The notes under the pieces are model-generated. The model was not told the origin of the DNA, did no database searches, and worked only from the letters and a program-made list of their open reading frames with translations. From the NCBI GenBank assembly GCA_032717465.1, contig CM064670.1:17447623-17511622 (forward strand): DNA of 64,000 nucleotides. The letters are read 5' to 3'. The position numbers and the translations under genes are program-made. Below are positions 1 through 10,195 of the stretch, one piece after another. The stretch's first letter is position 1; every line of letters starts with the position of its first letter. The DNA is from Coenobita brevimanus. Lineage: Eukaryota; Arthropoda; Malacostraca; Decapoda; Coenobitidae.

Positions 1-25
1 TATATATATATTTATATATATATAA

Positions 26-120
<95 letters not shown>
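1..120. repeat. TA and GA microsatellite
   Basis: Imperfect (TA)n with short GT interruptions runs to about position 86 and is followed by a pure (GA)n tract to 120. Simple sequence only; no coding signal. Confidence 0.95.
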
Positions 121-121
<1 letters not shown>

Positions 122-565
122 ATTCACTTATTCCTAATCATTGTCGTTATCTATACAATTAACACATACATAAAATAAATGCTTCATGACAACATTCCTT
201 AGCAAAATGTGCTTCTTAATCTGAATTAGTGATCAGTGCTATTACGGGATGTTTTCAACACCAATTTTATTGCCAGAGGAGACAGCATTTGAATTACCCA
301 GTGGTGATTCACAGTTAGCAGAAGGACAGGAAAACGTTACAAACACACAAACAAAAGATCAAGACACAAACACTTCCGTGAAAGGAATTGAGGATAATGA
401 CGCCTCTTAGACAGTTTTCTCTGGTGTAGAAAGTAAAGATTATAGATCTGGCATACACACCCATGAAAACTTACTCAACAGGGTACATAGGTCAGGAAAT
501 ACATACTCAACAATTCCTTCCCATAATAACAAGGGACTTCAAGTGAATTTTACCAAATAAACACC
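121..565 (+). other. Leader upstream of the E1 gag remnant, no gene seen
   Basis: AT-rich sequence with stops in all frames. It directly precedes the gag-like ATG at 566, so it may be leader or LTR sequence of the same retroelement, but I found no second copy in the window to define an LTR. Nothing else is recognisable. Confidence 0.4.
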
Positions 566-713
566 ATGGCTAGCGGATCTAACACCACAGCTCCAACTTC
601 TCCACATCAGGTGTTTGTGTACCGCGAGGATAAAAACCTCACAAAAATCTCAGGCACAGACAAGGACCGCATTGATGTGATATCCTTTATAAATCAGTGT
701 GAGGAACTTTTTT

Positions 714-1469
714 TTAACCCGAGGCGTCCCGTTAACGTATGGGTACATCACAAGATTTTGTCACGGTGACTCCCGTTGACATACCCATACATTGTGCAAT
801 TGTTAGGTCCATCATTTGCACATTTTTCAAATGTCATGCGTGATTTTTGGTGCATATACACGGAACACTTTCCACTGCATGCCGCCAGGTGGACACACCG
901 CCTTAGTGACCTCCCCCCTCCCCCGCACGCCACTGTCCCGGCAACTCACCTGTTACCAGTGACCTGGCCAGGAAAGACATGTCATGCCACGGTACGAAAT
1001 TCAAGGCAAGAGTGATTCCCCAATCAATGACGATGTGGAGGACAAAGATTACATGGCGCCTGAGGAAGAAACGAGCAGAAGTGATGAGGAGGTAACGTCG
1101 CCAAGGAAGGCACGGTATGTTGATGTGTTCAGTGAAAAAAAAAAAAAAAAATGTGATAACCAATATATTCATGTACTACATATAAACTCATGCTAAAGGA
1201 ACAAATATCTGCCTATTCTGAGTGATTTGCAGTAGTTACCGCTACCATAGAAAATGCAGCACACGCAGTGTGGCTCCAGAGAACATGGTACCAGGTGTTC
1301 AAAGGGTCACCTGTTTAGATCACTTCTAAGCTTAGGTGAGCACTTTGGGGGGCATTTTCCAATGTTTCTCATAAAAAGCAGAGGTTTTAGCCCCCTCAAA
1401 AAAATCGAAAATCTGCCAGGACTGAGGGGGAGTGAATGGTGAAAAATCGGTTGGGATGCGGCGGGTTAA
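714..1469 (+). mobile_element. Non-autonomous piggyBac-like TTAA element, copy 1
   Basis: Bounded by TTAA at 714-717 and 1466-1469. The ends read TTAACCCgaggcgtcccg and, on the opposite strand, TTAACCCgccgcatccc, so short inverted CCC-rich termini adjoin the duplicated TTAA as in piggyBac. It interrupts the E1 gag. An internal acidic ORF at 984-1196 (NDDVEDKDYMAPEEETS) looks like the acidic N-terminal part of a piggyBac transposase, suggesting an internal-deletion derivative. A diverged relative lies inverted at 1872-2647. Confidence 0.7.
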
Positions 1470-1871
1470 AAGACATATACAAGATGAGAGCAAAAAAATA
1501 ACGTTTTTTTTTTTCATCATGGATTAGCCAAGAAAGATACCCAGCTGGTGATCTGCTTAGATCTGATAAGCTATTATGAGCTCAGACATGATGAATTTAA
1601 AACAGAATTCCTAAAGAAATTTTCTGGATGTATAAATTTTTTGCCATATATAATTCCAGAATTACATAAGATCATGGACCTTATGAGACAACATACCACA
1701 AACCCTGTCTTAGGTGAAATAACAGCAGATGTGTCCACAGTTAAGGGAACACTTAGCCAGTGCAGAGAACTTAAATTGGGTAACAGCTGATGGGAAGATG
1801 TCGCCAATGCATGTCGTAGACATCCTTGCTTATGTAGCTGCACTGTGTAAATTAAATTACCTGATAGGGTA

Positions 1872-2647
1872 TTAACCCGCCCCATCCTGACGTTTTCTGA
1901 GCAGTGGTACGCCCCAGTCCCGACATTTTTGGACGTTTTTTTTTTTTTGGCTCAAACATCCGCTTTTGGTGAGAAACATCGAAAATTCATAGAGAAATCA
2001 CTCACCTGAGGTTTAAAATACTCGATCCAGGTACGAGTTCCTCCTTACCTGACTGGGTTTTCTAACAGGCTAGCATCAAAGAAAACGAGTTCTATGGGAG
2101 GGTAACTATTTTATCCACTCATAAACAGTATTTATTTATTTACTTGGTACGAATTTATATGTAGTACAAGAGTATATTGGTTTTCAAACAGTAATATAGG
2201 CATTTTAAGCACTGTTTCACTCACTAACTCATCACCATTCATGACCTTTTTTTCCCACATTACCTGATCATCATTTCTGACTGTTTCTTCCTCTAATGCT
2301 ATGTAAACTTTGTCCTCCACATTGTCATCGATTGGGGAATCACTCTGGGCCTGAATGTCTTTATTGGCCAGGTCACTGGTAACAGGTGAATTGCCGAGAC
2401 AATGGCGTGCAGGGGGGGGGAGAGGTTATGCGGTGTAAGGCATTGTCCCTGCTTGGCATCTTGTAGAGGAATAGAGGAAGGTGTCCCGTGTATACGTGCC
2501 AAAAATTACTTGTGAAATCACTCGCGAAAATTGAAAATTGTGCAAATTATGCAACTTGCAATGTTGCCGCATTAATTCACGTCGCCGGGACATGAGTGCA
2601 CATCATGTGCGGACGTTAATTCACGTCGCCGGGACGGCGCGGGTTAA
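1872..2647 (-). mobile_element. Non-autonomous piggyBac-like TTAA element, copy 2
   Basis: Bounded by TTAA at 1872-1875 and 2644-2647, with ends TTAACCCgccccatcc and, on the opposite strand, TTAACCCgcgccgtcccgg. On the minus strand it shares with copy 1 the CT/CCCC-rich stretch, the CACCTGTTACCAGTGACC block and an acidic ORF (2132-2320, MEDKVYIALEEETVRND). A 20-bp unit is repeated near its right end (2572-2591 and 2616-2635) around a palindrome at 2598-2610. It interrupts the E1 gag a second time. Confidence 0.7.
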
Positions 2648-3142
2648 AGGTGGCAAAAACAGTCCCTATACCCTAGGAATGTGTTTGTTAGATTTTATGA
2701 GCGAGGTAGAGATGAACTGCAGCAAAGCAGGGGTGAGTGAAATGACACAACCCAATACAACCAGGATGAGAAATACAAACACAGTGGCAGCCATGAATAC
2801 ATCTAACACAAGCACAGAACAAAAACGATCACGACCCAGGAACAGACAAACCAAACAACAGCTGACATCGAGGCAGTGATCACAAACACCAGGCCACAGA
2901 CAGCCTCAAAAGTTGTAGTCCAAGCAGAAGCCGTGCCACAGAGAAACCAAAATATGGAAAGTCATCTTTGTGGGTCACATTCGCGAGATAGGCCTACTCT
3001 ATGTTATTACTGTGTGAATCCTGGTCACACAAAATCTGAATGTTACATTAAGCTTAGGCAAGATAGAGATAAAAAAAAGGGATGCAACCATATTGCGGAA
3101 AGCATAAGAACACAGGACACTGGATGCCACATTGCAAAATAG

Positions 3143-3506
3143 TTGAAAGGTTAGTATCTGTTTTTAAGTTGGAGGAAGGGCAAGGTCTTGGACAGTGCGT
3201 TGGTTTAATTTACGGTAATCGGCTACCGCACGCATTTCTGCATTTCATTTGGGCACAAAAAATAATAGGGATTTCCATGGAGAGGCTGATGGTCAATAAG
3301 ACCCATTTTTTATATTTCATCGACATATTGATTTGCAAGGGTACGTTGTGAGTGTGCTACTCTGTAGGCTGGTACATATATTGATTGTGTGTCCTGGTGT
3401 ACGATAATCTTGTGTTTATTCAGGTTAGTACACCCAAATTGTTTTCCAGGTAATGCAACAGTCTGTTTGTGTTTTTGTAATTAATCCAGTAGATAATTTT
3501 CTGCAT
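3143..3506 (+). other. E1 retroelement remnant downstream of gag
   Basis: No intact ORF. From about 3420 to 3506 it matches, inverted, the sequence at about 9605-9712 (shared block GGTTAGTACACCCAAATTGT), which places it in the pol part of the E1/E2 family. Protease-coding sequence that E2 retains is not recognisable here, so an internal deletion is likely. Confidence 0.5.
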
Positions 3507-5480
3507 TGTTATGCTGGGTGTTTTTAGTCCGACCTCTTGTCCTATAGACACCAGCGACTGAGCAGGGTCCTCTTTCTAGACCGGAAGTAGAACACTCACA
3601 AAGGAACACGGCATAAAAACTTAGCAGTATACCTTAACACATCTATTGTCTTAATTCAATCTCCTTACAATACACATACAAAGATATACTGAATATAGAA
3701 AGGGTAAAGTGACAGAGTGACTAATACTGGTACAACGTGTCCATAGGCAACGTATTGATGTCGGAGTCAGTGTACAATTTCACTTCAATACACATATATA
3801 ACAGGTCACAAGGGCACAGTAAGGATGTCAGAGCCAGTGCACAATTTCCATTCAATATACACATCGAGATACACTACATATGAATAGAGTGAAGTGTCAA
3901 GTTAATTAATACTAGCATACGTATCACATGGGCACAGTGTCAATACCTGAGTCAGTGCACGAGGAGATGTAACTTAGCTGCGGTGACACTGATCACTCGT
4001 TCTGTCTTTTGAATTGTCCTTAGTAGGTTAGTATCGGGCTACACACTAGTACATCACCCTGGTTCCATAGGGCTTAAGCACAAACACAGTACCATGGATA
4101 AGCTATAGTAGGAACCTTAGTGTATTGTTTCTGTCTCACTGTTCACATCACTGATTGTCACTTGCACTAAGTCTTTAACACAACTCTGGGAGTTGGAGGT
4201 GTAGTCACTGGATTCCTGAGGCCTGGGGTTAACTGAGGTGGCACCCAGGAGTGGGAGGGGGCCCTTCGGGAAAGCTCTCCTGTAGGAGGCACAGTACAGC
4301 TCTCAGGGGCATCACGACCCTGGCTCGTGTCTGGTCTGGGTTGCAGGGAGGACCTTCCGTCTGGGGGCCTCGATCTGGTAGGTGGCCCTCGGGACTGGGC
4401 CCAAACAGTGTCAGGAGTCGGGTCTGCCGCTTCTTGCTCTTGGCGGAGGGCTGATGGAGAGCGGGGCCGGAATGGTCCCGCCTTGGGGTCTGCTGGCTGG
4501 CCCTGGGAGGCCTGGTGCTGCGGTCGCCTTTAGGTTGGAGCGCCATCAGGGGTTGACTGCGGCACCTTTCCTGCAGGGTGTCTGTCAGGGGCCGGCGTCT
4601 TCCAGGGGCAGACCGTAAGGCGGGAACCCGGCCTTTGGTGACAGGACATCGCCACCACTCCTGGAATGGCAGCACCTCCGGGGAACCACACCTGGAGGGA
4701 GAGAGAGAAGGGCGTCCCACGCAGCCGAGGGGTAGTGAGTCAGCAGCGCAAGAGGCCTTACCCTTTGGGAGAACCCTCAAGTCTGTGGATGAAGGGCATA
4801 CAGTGGCCGTCCCTTCCCCGATGCGTACAGTGACCGTCGTCGCAGCTCCACAGCCTCTTGGGGTAGCAGCAGATGGATGTACAGTGGCTGTTCCTTCCCC
4901 GGTACGTACAGTGGCCATTACCGTGGGCCTACTATCATAAGGAGGAAGTGGATGAGGGACGTACAGTGGCCGTTCCCTCCCCAATGCATACAGTGGCCGT
5001 TGTTGTGGCTCCACTCCTCCTGCCTTTGCCTGTCAGTGTGTTCTCAATAGCTAGCACACCGAGGCAGTCTCCAGATGTGGCTGCAGCAGAAGGATGTACA
5101 GTGGCCGTTCCTTCCCTGGTACGTACAGTGGCCATTATCACAGGGCTGCAGGAGGAAGCAACTGAGGGACTTATAGTGGCCATTCCCTCCCCAGTACGTA
5201 CAGTGGCCGTTACCGCGGCGTTGCCTGGGACTGAATCTGGAGAAGTCCCACCCCGATCCTGGTGAGGGCTGTCCCGGCCGAGAAGTAGTGTCGCATTCCT
5301 GCGATATTGCAGTTGGGTAGGTTGAGGGGAAGAGGGACACAAGGTAGGGGCGCCCCTGCGCCTGTCTTGCTCTGAGCCAGTCCCGCACTCACCTGACCTG
5401 CCATGGTGTCCTCCTGGGGTGGGATGGGGCTACGGCTCCGTAGCGGGGTGGGGGGTCCAGCAGCGGGGTCGCGCATATTA
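3507..5480 (-). repeat. 3' LTR of the minus-strand element
   Basis: 1974 bp, beginning TGTTATGCTGGG and ending GCGCATATTA on the plus strand. It matches 7200-9354 along its length apart from fewer minisatellite units. Just inside the element, at 5481-5516, are two adjacent small palindromes (CCACAGTCTGTGG and GTCACGGTCCCGTGAC). No clear polypurine tract is seen at this edge. Confidence 0.85.
4797..5215. repeat. Minisatellite inside the 3' LTR
   Basis: About ten copies of a TACAGTGGCCGTT-type core in pairs about 27 bp apart, the pairs being about 80 bp apart. The equivalent block in the other LTR has about fourteen. Long ORFs across it are a by-product of the periodicity. Confidence 0.85.
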
Positions 5481-5686
5481 CCACAGTCTGTGGTAAAGAA
5501 GTCACGGTCCCGTGACTGGAGGTGGTATGTACTTGTAGTGTAGGTCTGGTGTGTAGGTGTGATGTGTTGGAGGAGGGCAGTCCAGTGATGTGTTATGTTG
5601 TTGGGTTCTTGGTGGGGGTTGAGTGTGATGTGGAGTGTGGAAGTGTGTTGGGTGTGGTGGAGGCTGTGGAGGAGCTGGTGTGTCCC

Positions 5687-6445
5687 TCATACTCTCTGTC
5701 GAGGTCCGTGTGGAGGATGCCAGACGACATGTTGAAGTCTCATCTCTGGGGGTGGTGAGTTATTGGGGGTGTGGGTTGGTGGTGGAGAGTTGTGGGGTGG
5801 AGGAGGGGGTGAAGGTGAGGCGGCAGAGTGAGGTGTGTCAGGCGGACAGGATGGTGATGTACTGGAATCAGAGGAGGCTGGCTGGGGGTCAGGTGAGGGT
5901 GAAGTTGGGGAGGGGGTCCATGGGGACGGTGAGGTTGAGGGTGGGGTGGGGGATGTGAGCGAGGAAAGAGAGGTGGGTGGGGGATGTGAGCGAGGAAAGA
6001 GAGGTGGGTGAGGGTGAGGAGGAGGAGGGTGGGATAGGGAAGGCAAATGAGTTGACCGTGTTGGCGGGAATGGCGAGTGGTGGTGAAGTGATGGTGGTGG
6101 GTGGTGCGGGGTGGTAGGTGGAATGGAGTAGACAGGAGGAGGTGGTTTTAGGAAGTAGGTTAGGGGAAGATGAGGTAAGGGTTCTAGGAGGCCTGTGAAG
6201 GGGGAGGCAGTCTTTGTGTTGAGGGGAGATAGGAAGGGGGGAGGCGATAGTAGTGGGGAAAGTGGTGTGTGAGGTGGGAAGGTTAGGAATAGGGGAAGGT
6301 AAAACAGAAGAGATAGTGAGGGGAAAGGAAAAGGAAACATGACGTTTCTCCCTGTTGTAGACTGGGGGAGATGTGGGGTGGCCCCCGTCATTATGGTGGG
6401 GTGGGGGGGAGCCTTCTGTGCCTTCTCCATAGTATTTTCTTTCCC
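5687..6445 (-). CDS. Proline-rich ORF downstream of gag, -1 frame
   Basis: Open on the minus strand from the gag overlap to a stop at 5687, about 250 residues, dominated by Pro, Ser, Thr and His. I recognise no domain. It lies in the -1 frame relative to the gag-like ORF and is open back past the heptamer GGGAAAG at 6445-6439, so it could be made as a gag extension. A short duplication in the DNA (about 5952-6010) adds repeats. The alternative is that it is open only because the minus strand is a pyrimidine-rich low-complexity tract; I cannot distinguish these. Confidence 0.35.
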   Translation of the reverse strand, partial: GKENTMEKAQKAPPHPTIMTGATPHLPQSTTGRNVMFPFPFPSLSLLFYLPLFLTFPPHTPLSPLLSPPPFLSPLNTKTASPFTGLLEPLPHLPLTYFLKPPPPVYSIPPTTPHHPPPSLHHHSPFPPTRSTHLPSLSHPPPPHPHPPLFPRSHPPPTSLSSLTSPTPPSTSPSPWTPSPTSPSPDPQPASSDSSTSPSCPPDTPHSAASPSPPPPPHNSPPPTHTPNNSPPPEMRLQHVVWHPPHGPRQRV

Positions 6446-7164
6446 TGAGGCTTGGAGAAATCGGCGTATGGTGGGGAGGCTTGTAGGCGCCCTTGTGTTG
6501 TTTTGCTGTGCTGGACAGCTTTCAGCTGCTCACGGATGTCGTGGATTGGACAATCGTGGTGGCCAGGAGAAAATTTCCACGGGTTGATAACGATGACACT
6601 CGTTGGGAATTGACTGATCTCGCCAATGTGTTGAGGGGTGGAGTGGATGGCTAGAAGGTGCCTCATTAAATTTTTATTTTTATCCAGATCTCTCTTCGGT
6701 TCATGTATTATAAATTGTTCTTTAATGAAAATCGGGAGGATCCTGAGGAGTGTGTTAAATATAAGCTGTTCCCGGGTTTTTGCATCTGTTTCCAGGTACG
6801 TGGTGGTGATGAGCCGCCTAGCCTGGATGAATGTGTCATCAAGGCTTCCATCGTATGTGAGGGCATCGAGTTGTGATAAGGCTATAACTGTGCCCAGGGA
6901 TGGCGTAACTGCCTGTTTCACAATTTGTGTGAATTGGTCCCATTTTAGTCTAGGGACGATTTTCGGAGCTATTCTGGCCACTACTTTGCCCAGGTGTGGC
7001 AGTGTGACGGCAATTTTCTCCCTGTCATTTTCAAACCTTATGTCTAATAAGGGTTTTACCATATCCAAGTATACATCGATGTCGTATTGTTTAGGGTTGA
7101 ACTTTGGCAATTGGATGTGAGGTTTGGCTGCCATTGTGCAAGATTTCCCTCTTTGTTCCTCCAT
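6391..7164 (-). CDS. Gag-like protein of the minus-strand LTR element
   Basis: 257-codon ORF starting MEEQRGKSCTMAAKPHIQL; a second Met ten residues later is an alternative start. The body is a charged helical segment (LDALTYDGSLDDTFIQARRL, then EQLIFNTLLRILPIFIKEQF) resembling the capsid region of Ty3/Gypsy-type Gag. It starts just inside the 5' LTR, the expected place for gag. No zinc knuckle follows; the ORF ends in a basic, proline-rich tail that overlaps the -1 frame ORF. An intact frame despite LTR divergence suggests selection or luck. Family assignment is inference from position and composition. Confidence 0.55.
   Translation of the reverse strand: MEEQRGKSCTMAAKPHIQLPKFNPKQYDIDVYLDMVKPLLDIRFENDREKIAVTLPHLGKVVARIAPKIVPRLKWDQFTQIVKQAVTPSLGTVIALSQLDALTYDGSLDDTFIQARRLITTTYLETDAKTREQLIFNTLLRILPIFIKEQFIIHEPKRDLDKNKNLMRHLLAIHSTPQHIGEISQFPTSVIVINPWKFSPGHHDCPIHDIREQLKAVQHSKTTQGRLQASPPYADFSKPQGKKILWRRHRRLPPTPP
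6439..6445 (-). promoter_or_regulatory. Candidate -1 ribosomal slippery heptamer
   Basis: GGGAAAG on the minus strand is in the correct zero frame (codons CAG GGA AAG), matching X XXY YYZ, and the -1 frame is then open for about 250 codons. Gag extension by -1 frameshifting is common in retroelements. Z=G is a weaker site in eukaryotes and I have not shown a downstream stem or pseudoknot. Confidence 0.35.
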
Positions 7165-7180
7165 GTTCTAATCGATCCAT

Positions 7181-7198
7181 AACCACCACTTGCCACCA
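7181..7198 (-). other. Candidate primer-binding site
   Basis: Next to the inner edge of the 5' LTR the minus strand reads TGGTGGCAAGTGGTGG. A TGG start matches the CCA end of a tRNA primer. I cannot name the tRNA. Confidence 0.4.
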
Positions 7199-7199
7199 G

Positions 7200-9354
7200 T
7201 GTTATGCTGGGTGTTATTAGTCCGACCTCTTGTCCTAAAGACACCAGAGACTGAATGGGGTCCTCTTTCTAGGCTGGAAGTAGAACACTCACAAAGGAAC
7301 AGGGCATAAACACTCGGCAGTATACTGTACCTTAACACATCTATTGTCTTAATTCAATCTCCTTACAATACACATACAAAGATATACTGAATATGGAAGA
7401 GGTAAAGTGGCCGAGTGACTAATACTGGTACAACGTGTCCATAGGCAACGTATTGATGTTGGAGGCAGTGTACAATTTCACTTCAATACACATATAAAAC
7501 AGGTCACAAGGGCACGGTATGGATGTCAGAGCCAGTGCACAATTTCCATTCAATATACACATCAAGATACACTACATATGAATAAAGTGAAGTGTCAAGT
7601 TAATTAATACTAGCATATGTATCACATGGGCACAGTGTCTATACCTGAGTCAGTGCACGAGGAGATGTCACTTAGCCGCGGCGACACTGATCACTTGTTC
7701 TGTCTTTTGAACTGTCCTTAGTAGGTTAGTCTCGGGCCACGCACTTGTACATCACCCTGGTTCCGTAGGGCTTGAGCACAAACACAGTACCTTGGATAAG
7801 CTATAGTAGGAACCTTAGTGTATTGTTTCTGTGTCACTGTTCACATCACTGATTGTCACTTGCACTAAGTCTTTAACACGACTCTGGGAGTTGGAGGTGT
7901 ATTCACTGGATTCCTGAGGGCTGGGGTTAACTGAGGTGGCGCGCAGGAGTAGGAGGGGGCCCTTCGGGAGAGCTCTCCTGTAGGAGGCATGGTACAGCTC
8001 TCGGGAGCGTCACGACCCGGGCACGTGTCTGGTCTGGGGTGCAGGGAGGCCCTTCCGTCTGGAGACTTCGACCTGGTAGGTGGCCCTCGGGACTGGGGCC
8101 AAACAGTGTCAAGAGTCAGGCCTGCCGCTTCTTGCTCCTGGCGGAGGGCTGATGGAGAGCGGGGCCGGAAAGGTCCCGCCTTGGGGTCTGCTCGCTGGCT
8201 GGCCCTGGGAGGCCTGGTGCTGCGGTCGCCTTTAGGTTGAGGTGTCATCAGGGGTTGACTGCGGCACCTCTCCTGCAGGGCGTCCGTCAGGGGCTGGCGT
8301 CGTCCAGGGGCAGACCGTAGGGCAGGAACCCGGCCTTTGGTGACAGGACCTCGCCACCACTCCTGGAACAGCAGCACTTCCGGGGAACCACACCTGGAGG
8401 GAGAGAGAGAGAAGGGCATCCCATCCAGCTGAGGGGTAGCGAGTCAGCAGCGCAAGGGGCCTTACCCTTTGGGAGAACCCTCGAGACTGTGGATGAAGGG
8501 CGTACAGTGGCCGTCCCTTCCCCGACGCATACAGTGGCCATTGTTGTGGCTCCACAGCCTCTTGGGGTAGCAGCAGAAGGATGTACAGTGGCCATTCCTT
8601 CCGCGGTATGTACAGTGGCCATTACCGCGGCACTGCTCCCGAAGGAGGAAGAGGCAGATGTGGGATGTACAGTGGCCGTTCCCTCCCTGGCACATACAGT
8701 GGCCGTTGCCACGGGTCTGCCTGCCCGACGGGAAATAGCTGAGGGATGTACAGTGGCCGTTCCCTCCCCGGTGCGTACAGTGGCCGTTACCGCGGGGCTA
8801 CTCCCGTAAGAGGAGGAGGAAGTGGATGAGGGACATACAGTGGCCGTTCCCTCCCCGACGCATACAGTGGCCGTCGTCACGGCTCCACTCCTCCTGCCTT
8901 TGCCTGTCAGTGTGTGCTCAATAGCTAGCACACTGAGGCAGTCTCCAGATGTGGCTGCAGCAGAAAGACGTACAGCGGCCGTTCCTTCCCCGGTAGTACA
9001 GTGGCTGTTACTGTGGGGCTGCAGGGGGAAGCAACTGAGGGACGTACAGTGGCCGTTCCCTCCCTGGTACGTACAGTGGCCGTTACTGCGGCATTGCCTG
9101 GGACTGAATCTGGAGCAGTCCCACCCTGATCCTGGTGAGGGCTGTCCCAGCTGAGAAGTAGTGTCGTATTCCTGTGACGTCGCAGTTGGGTAGGTTGAGG
9201 GGAAGAGGGACACAAGGTAGGGGCGCCCCAGTGCCTGTCTTGCTCTGGGCCAGTCCTGCACTCACCTGGCCCGCTGTGGTGTCCTCCTGGGGTGGGGGTG
9301 GGGCTACGTCTCCGTAGCAGGGTGGGGGGTCCGACAGCGGGGGCGCGCATATTA
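7200..9354 (-). repeat. 5' LTR of the minus-strand element
   Basis: 2155 bp, about 181 bp longer than its partner; most of the difference is explained by extra minisatellite units. Same terminal sequences as the other LTR. The 5-bp duplication TGCAT follows at 9355-9359. Confidence 0.85.
8500..9085. repeat. Minisatellite inside the 5' LTR
   Basis: About fourteen TACAGTGGCCGTT-type cores arranged as seven pairs (for example near 8502/8529, 8583/8610, 8667/8694, 8748/8775), giving a unit of about 81-84 bp. It is homologous to 4797-5215 but longer. Confidence 0.85.
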
Positions 9355-9610
9355 TGCATCAAAATTCCCTGAGTGAATCAAATTCTCCTTCATGCACTAT
9401 CTGTCCATCAGTTTTATCTTACTTGAAGTTACAGCTGTAGTTTCTTCCCGTATGGGAGAAGGACAAGTCTCTAAAGTGTATATACAAGTCCCTCTTTGTA
9501 TCTGCACTTTTCCTGTCATCTGATTAATTAGGAACACATGAGTTTCCCCATCGTTATTCACCTGACATTGTGCATAAAGGAGAATTTGATTCACTCAGGA
9601 AATTTTGATG
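9355..9610. repeat. Inverted junction between E1 and E2
   Basis: 9360-9397 (caaaattccctgagtgaatc onward) recurs as its reverse complement at 9573-9610. Reading through the TGCAT duplication, E1 on the plus strand ends here and E2 begins on the minus strand, so two copies of one family meet tail to tail. Confidence 0.65.
9397..9594 (-). pseudogene. E2: pol fragment between protease and RT
   Basis: Short ORF (QCQVNNDGETHVFLINQMTG, then KVQIQRGTCIYTLETC) that looks like the beta-rich connector preceding reverse transcriptase in Ty3/Gypsy Pol. It lies downstream of the E2 protease in the same orientation. No catalytic RT motif follows; the copy stops at the junction with E1. Confidence 0.4.
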
Positions 9611-9712
9611 CCAAAAATGATCTATTGGATTAATTACAAAAACACCAACAGACTGTTGCATTCCCTGGAGAACAATTTGGGTGTACTAACCTGATTAAAC
9701 ATAAGTTTTTGT

Positions 9713-10195
9713 TGGATATATTCCCCACAGCTCTGGTGGAAAACGGGCAAACATGAGAGCCCGTCAGGGAAAAAGGCAGATGAAAGCCCTCCAAGTGAGA
9801 GCATAGCTGGGCCGACGACGGCAGGCAGGGCAAGGCAGCAGAGGCAGGGAAGGGCCGTGAGAGGGGCAGGTAGGCACAGCTGATGGTTGTGGAGGGCAGG
9901 GCGGGACGTGCAGAGGTGGACGGAGGCGCAGCGCCGAGTGGAAGGCGCCGACTAAGAACTGCAGGTGGAAAACACATCGCTGCTGCCCTCAACTCCCTTG
10001 CCCTTGGTGGAAAAGGGCCGTAGAGACTAGCCCAGCCCTGCAGCAGATGGAGACTAAGGAGGGAGGCCCGGACACGGTCACAGGGAGGGCAGGCCCTGGT
10101 CCAGGTGGGCGGAGGGAGAAAAGGACGTCTCGACCTCCTGAGCACAGGTCCTAGGCCGTGGCCCTCTGGGTGGAAAGGACAGGCCAACCCTCCTC
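9713..10195. other. GC-rich block within E2, unknown
   Basis: A sharply GC-rich segment interrupting AT-rich retroelement sequence. It contains several scattered GGTGGAAAA/TTTTCCACC motifs. The minus-strand ORF 9630-10187 across it has no recognisable domain. It may be an insertion in E2, but I could not define termini. Confidence 0.4.

Larger units (their letters stand above)
566..3142 (+). pseudogene. E1: Gypsy-like gag remnant, split by two TTAA elements
   Basis: Gag-like coding sequence in three blocks: 566-713 (starting MASGSNTTAPTSPHQ), about 1470-1871, and 2648-3142. The gaps are exactly the two TTAA-bounded insertions annotated separately. The last block holds a CCHC zinc knuckle (CYYCVNPGHTKSEC, C-X2-C-X4-H-X4-C), followed in another frame by a second C/H-rich motif near 3085-3140 (KHKNTGHWMPHC). 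Gag proteins of this kind package retroelement RNA in cytoplasmic particles. The same knuckle and flanking residues occur on the minus strand at 11107-11340 (E2), so E1 and E2 are one family. Stops and frame changes show it is dead. Ty3/Gypsy is the best guess; no reverse transcriptase remains here. Confidence 0.6.
3507..9354 (-). mobile_element. LTR retroelement with about 2-kb LTRs and no pol
   Basis: Two long direct repeats (3507-5480 and 7200-9354) flank 1.7 kb of internal sequence. The 5-bp duplication TGCAT lies immediately outside at 3502-3506 and 9355-9359, supporting both outer ends. The gag-like ORF, its downstream ORF and a candidate primer-binding site are all on the minus strand. 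No protease, reverse transcriptase or integrase is present, so it would depend on proteins supplied in trans. The LTRs differ by several percent by eye, so it is not recent. It landed in the E1 remnant. Confidence 0.85.

Noticed and set aside
4229..5476. Long ORFs on both strands such as 4229-5014 minus and 4873-5265 plus
   Set aside because: They lie in the LTR and its minisatellite and repeat TVAVPSP-type units; the homologous LTR gives equally long but different ORFs. Periodicity explains them.
3507..9354. Segmental duplication instead of an LTR element
   Set aside because: The direct repeats have defined ends next to a 5-bp duplication and enclose a gag-like ORF, which fits LTRs better.
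9630..10187. Pro/Ser-rich minus ORF as a host gene
   Set aside because: No domain, lies in a GC-rich block interrupting retroelement pol, and has no exon-like signals that I can support.
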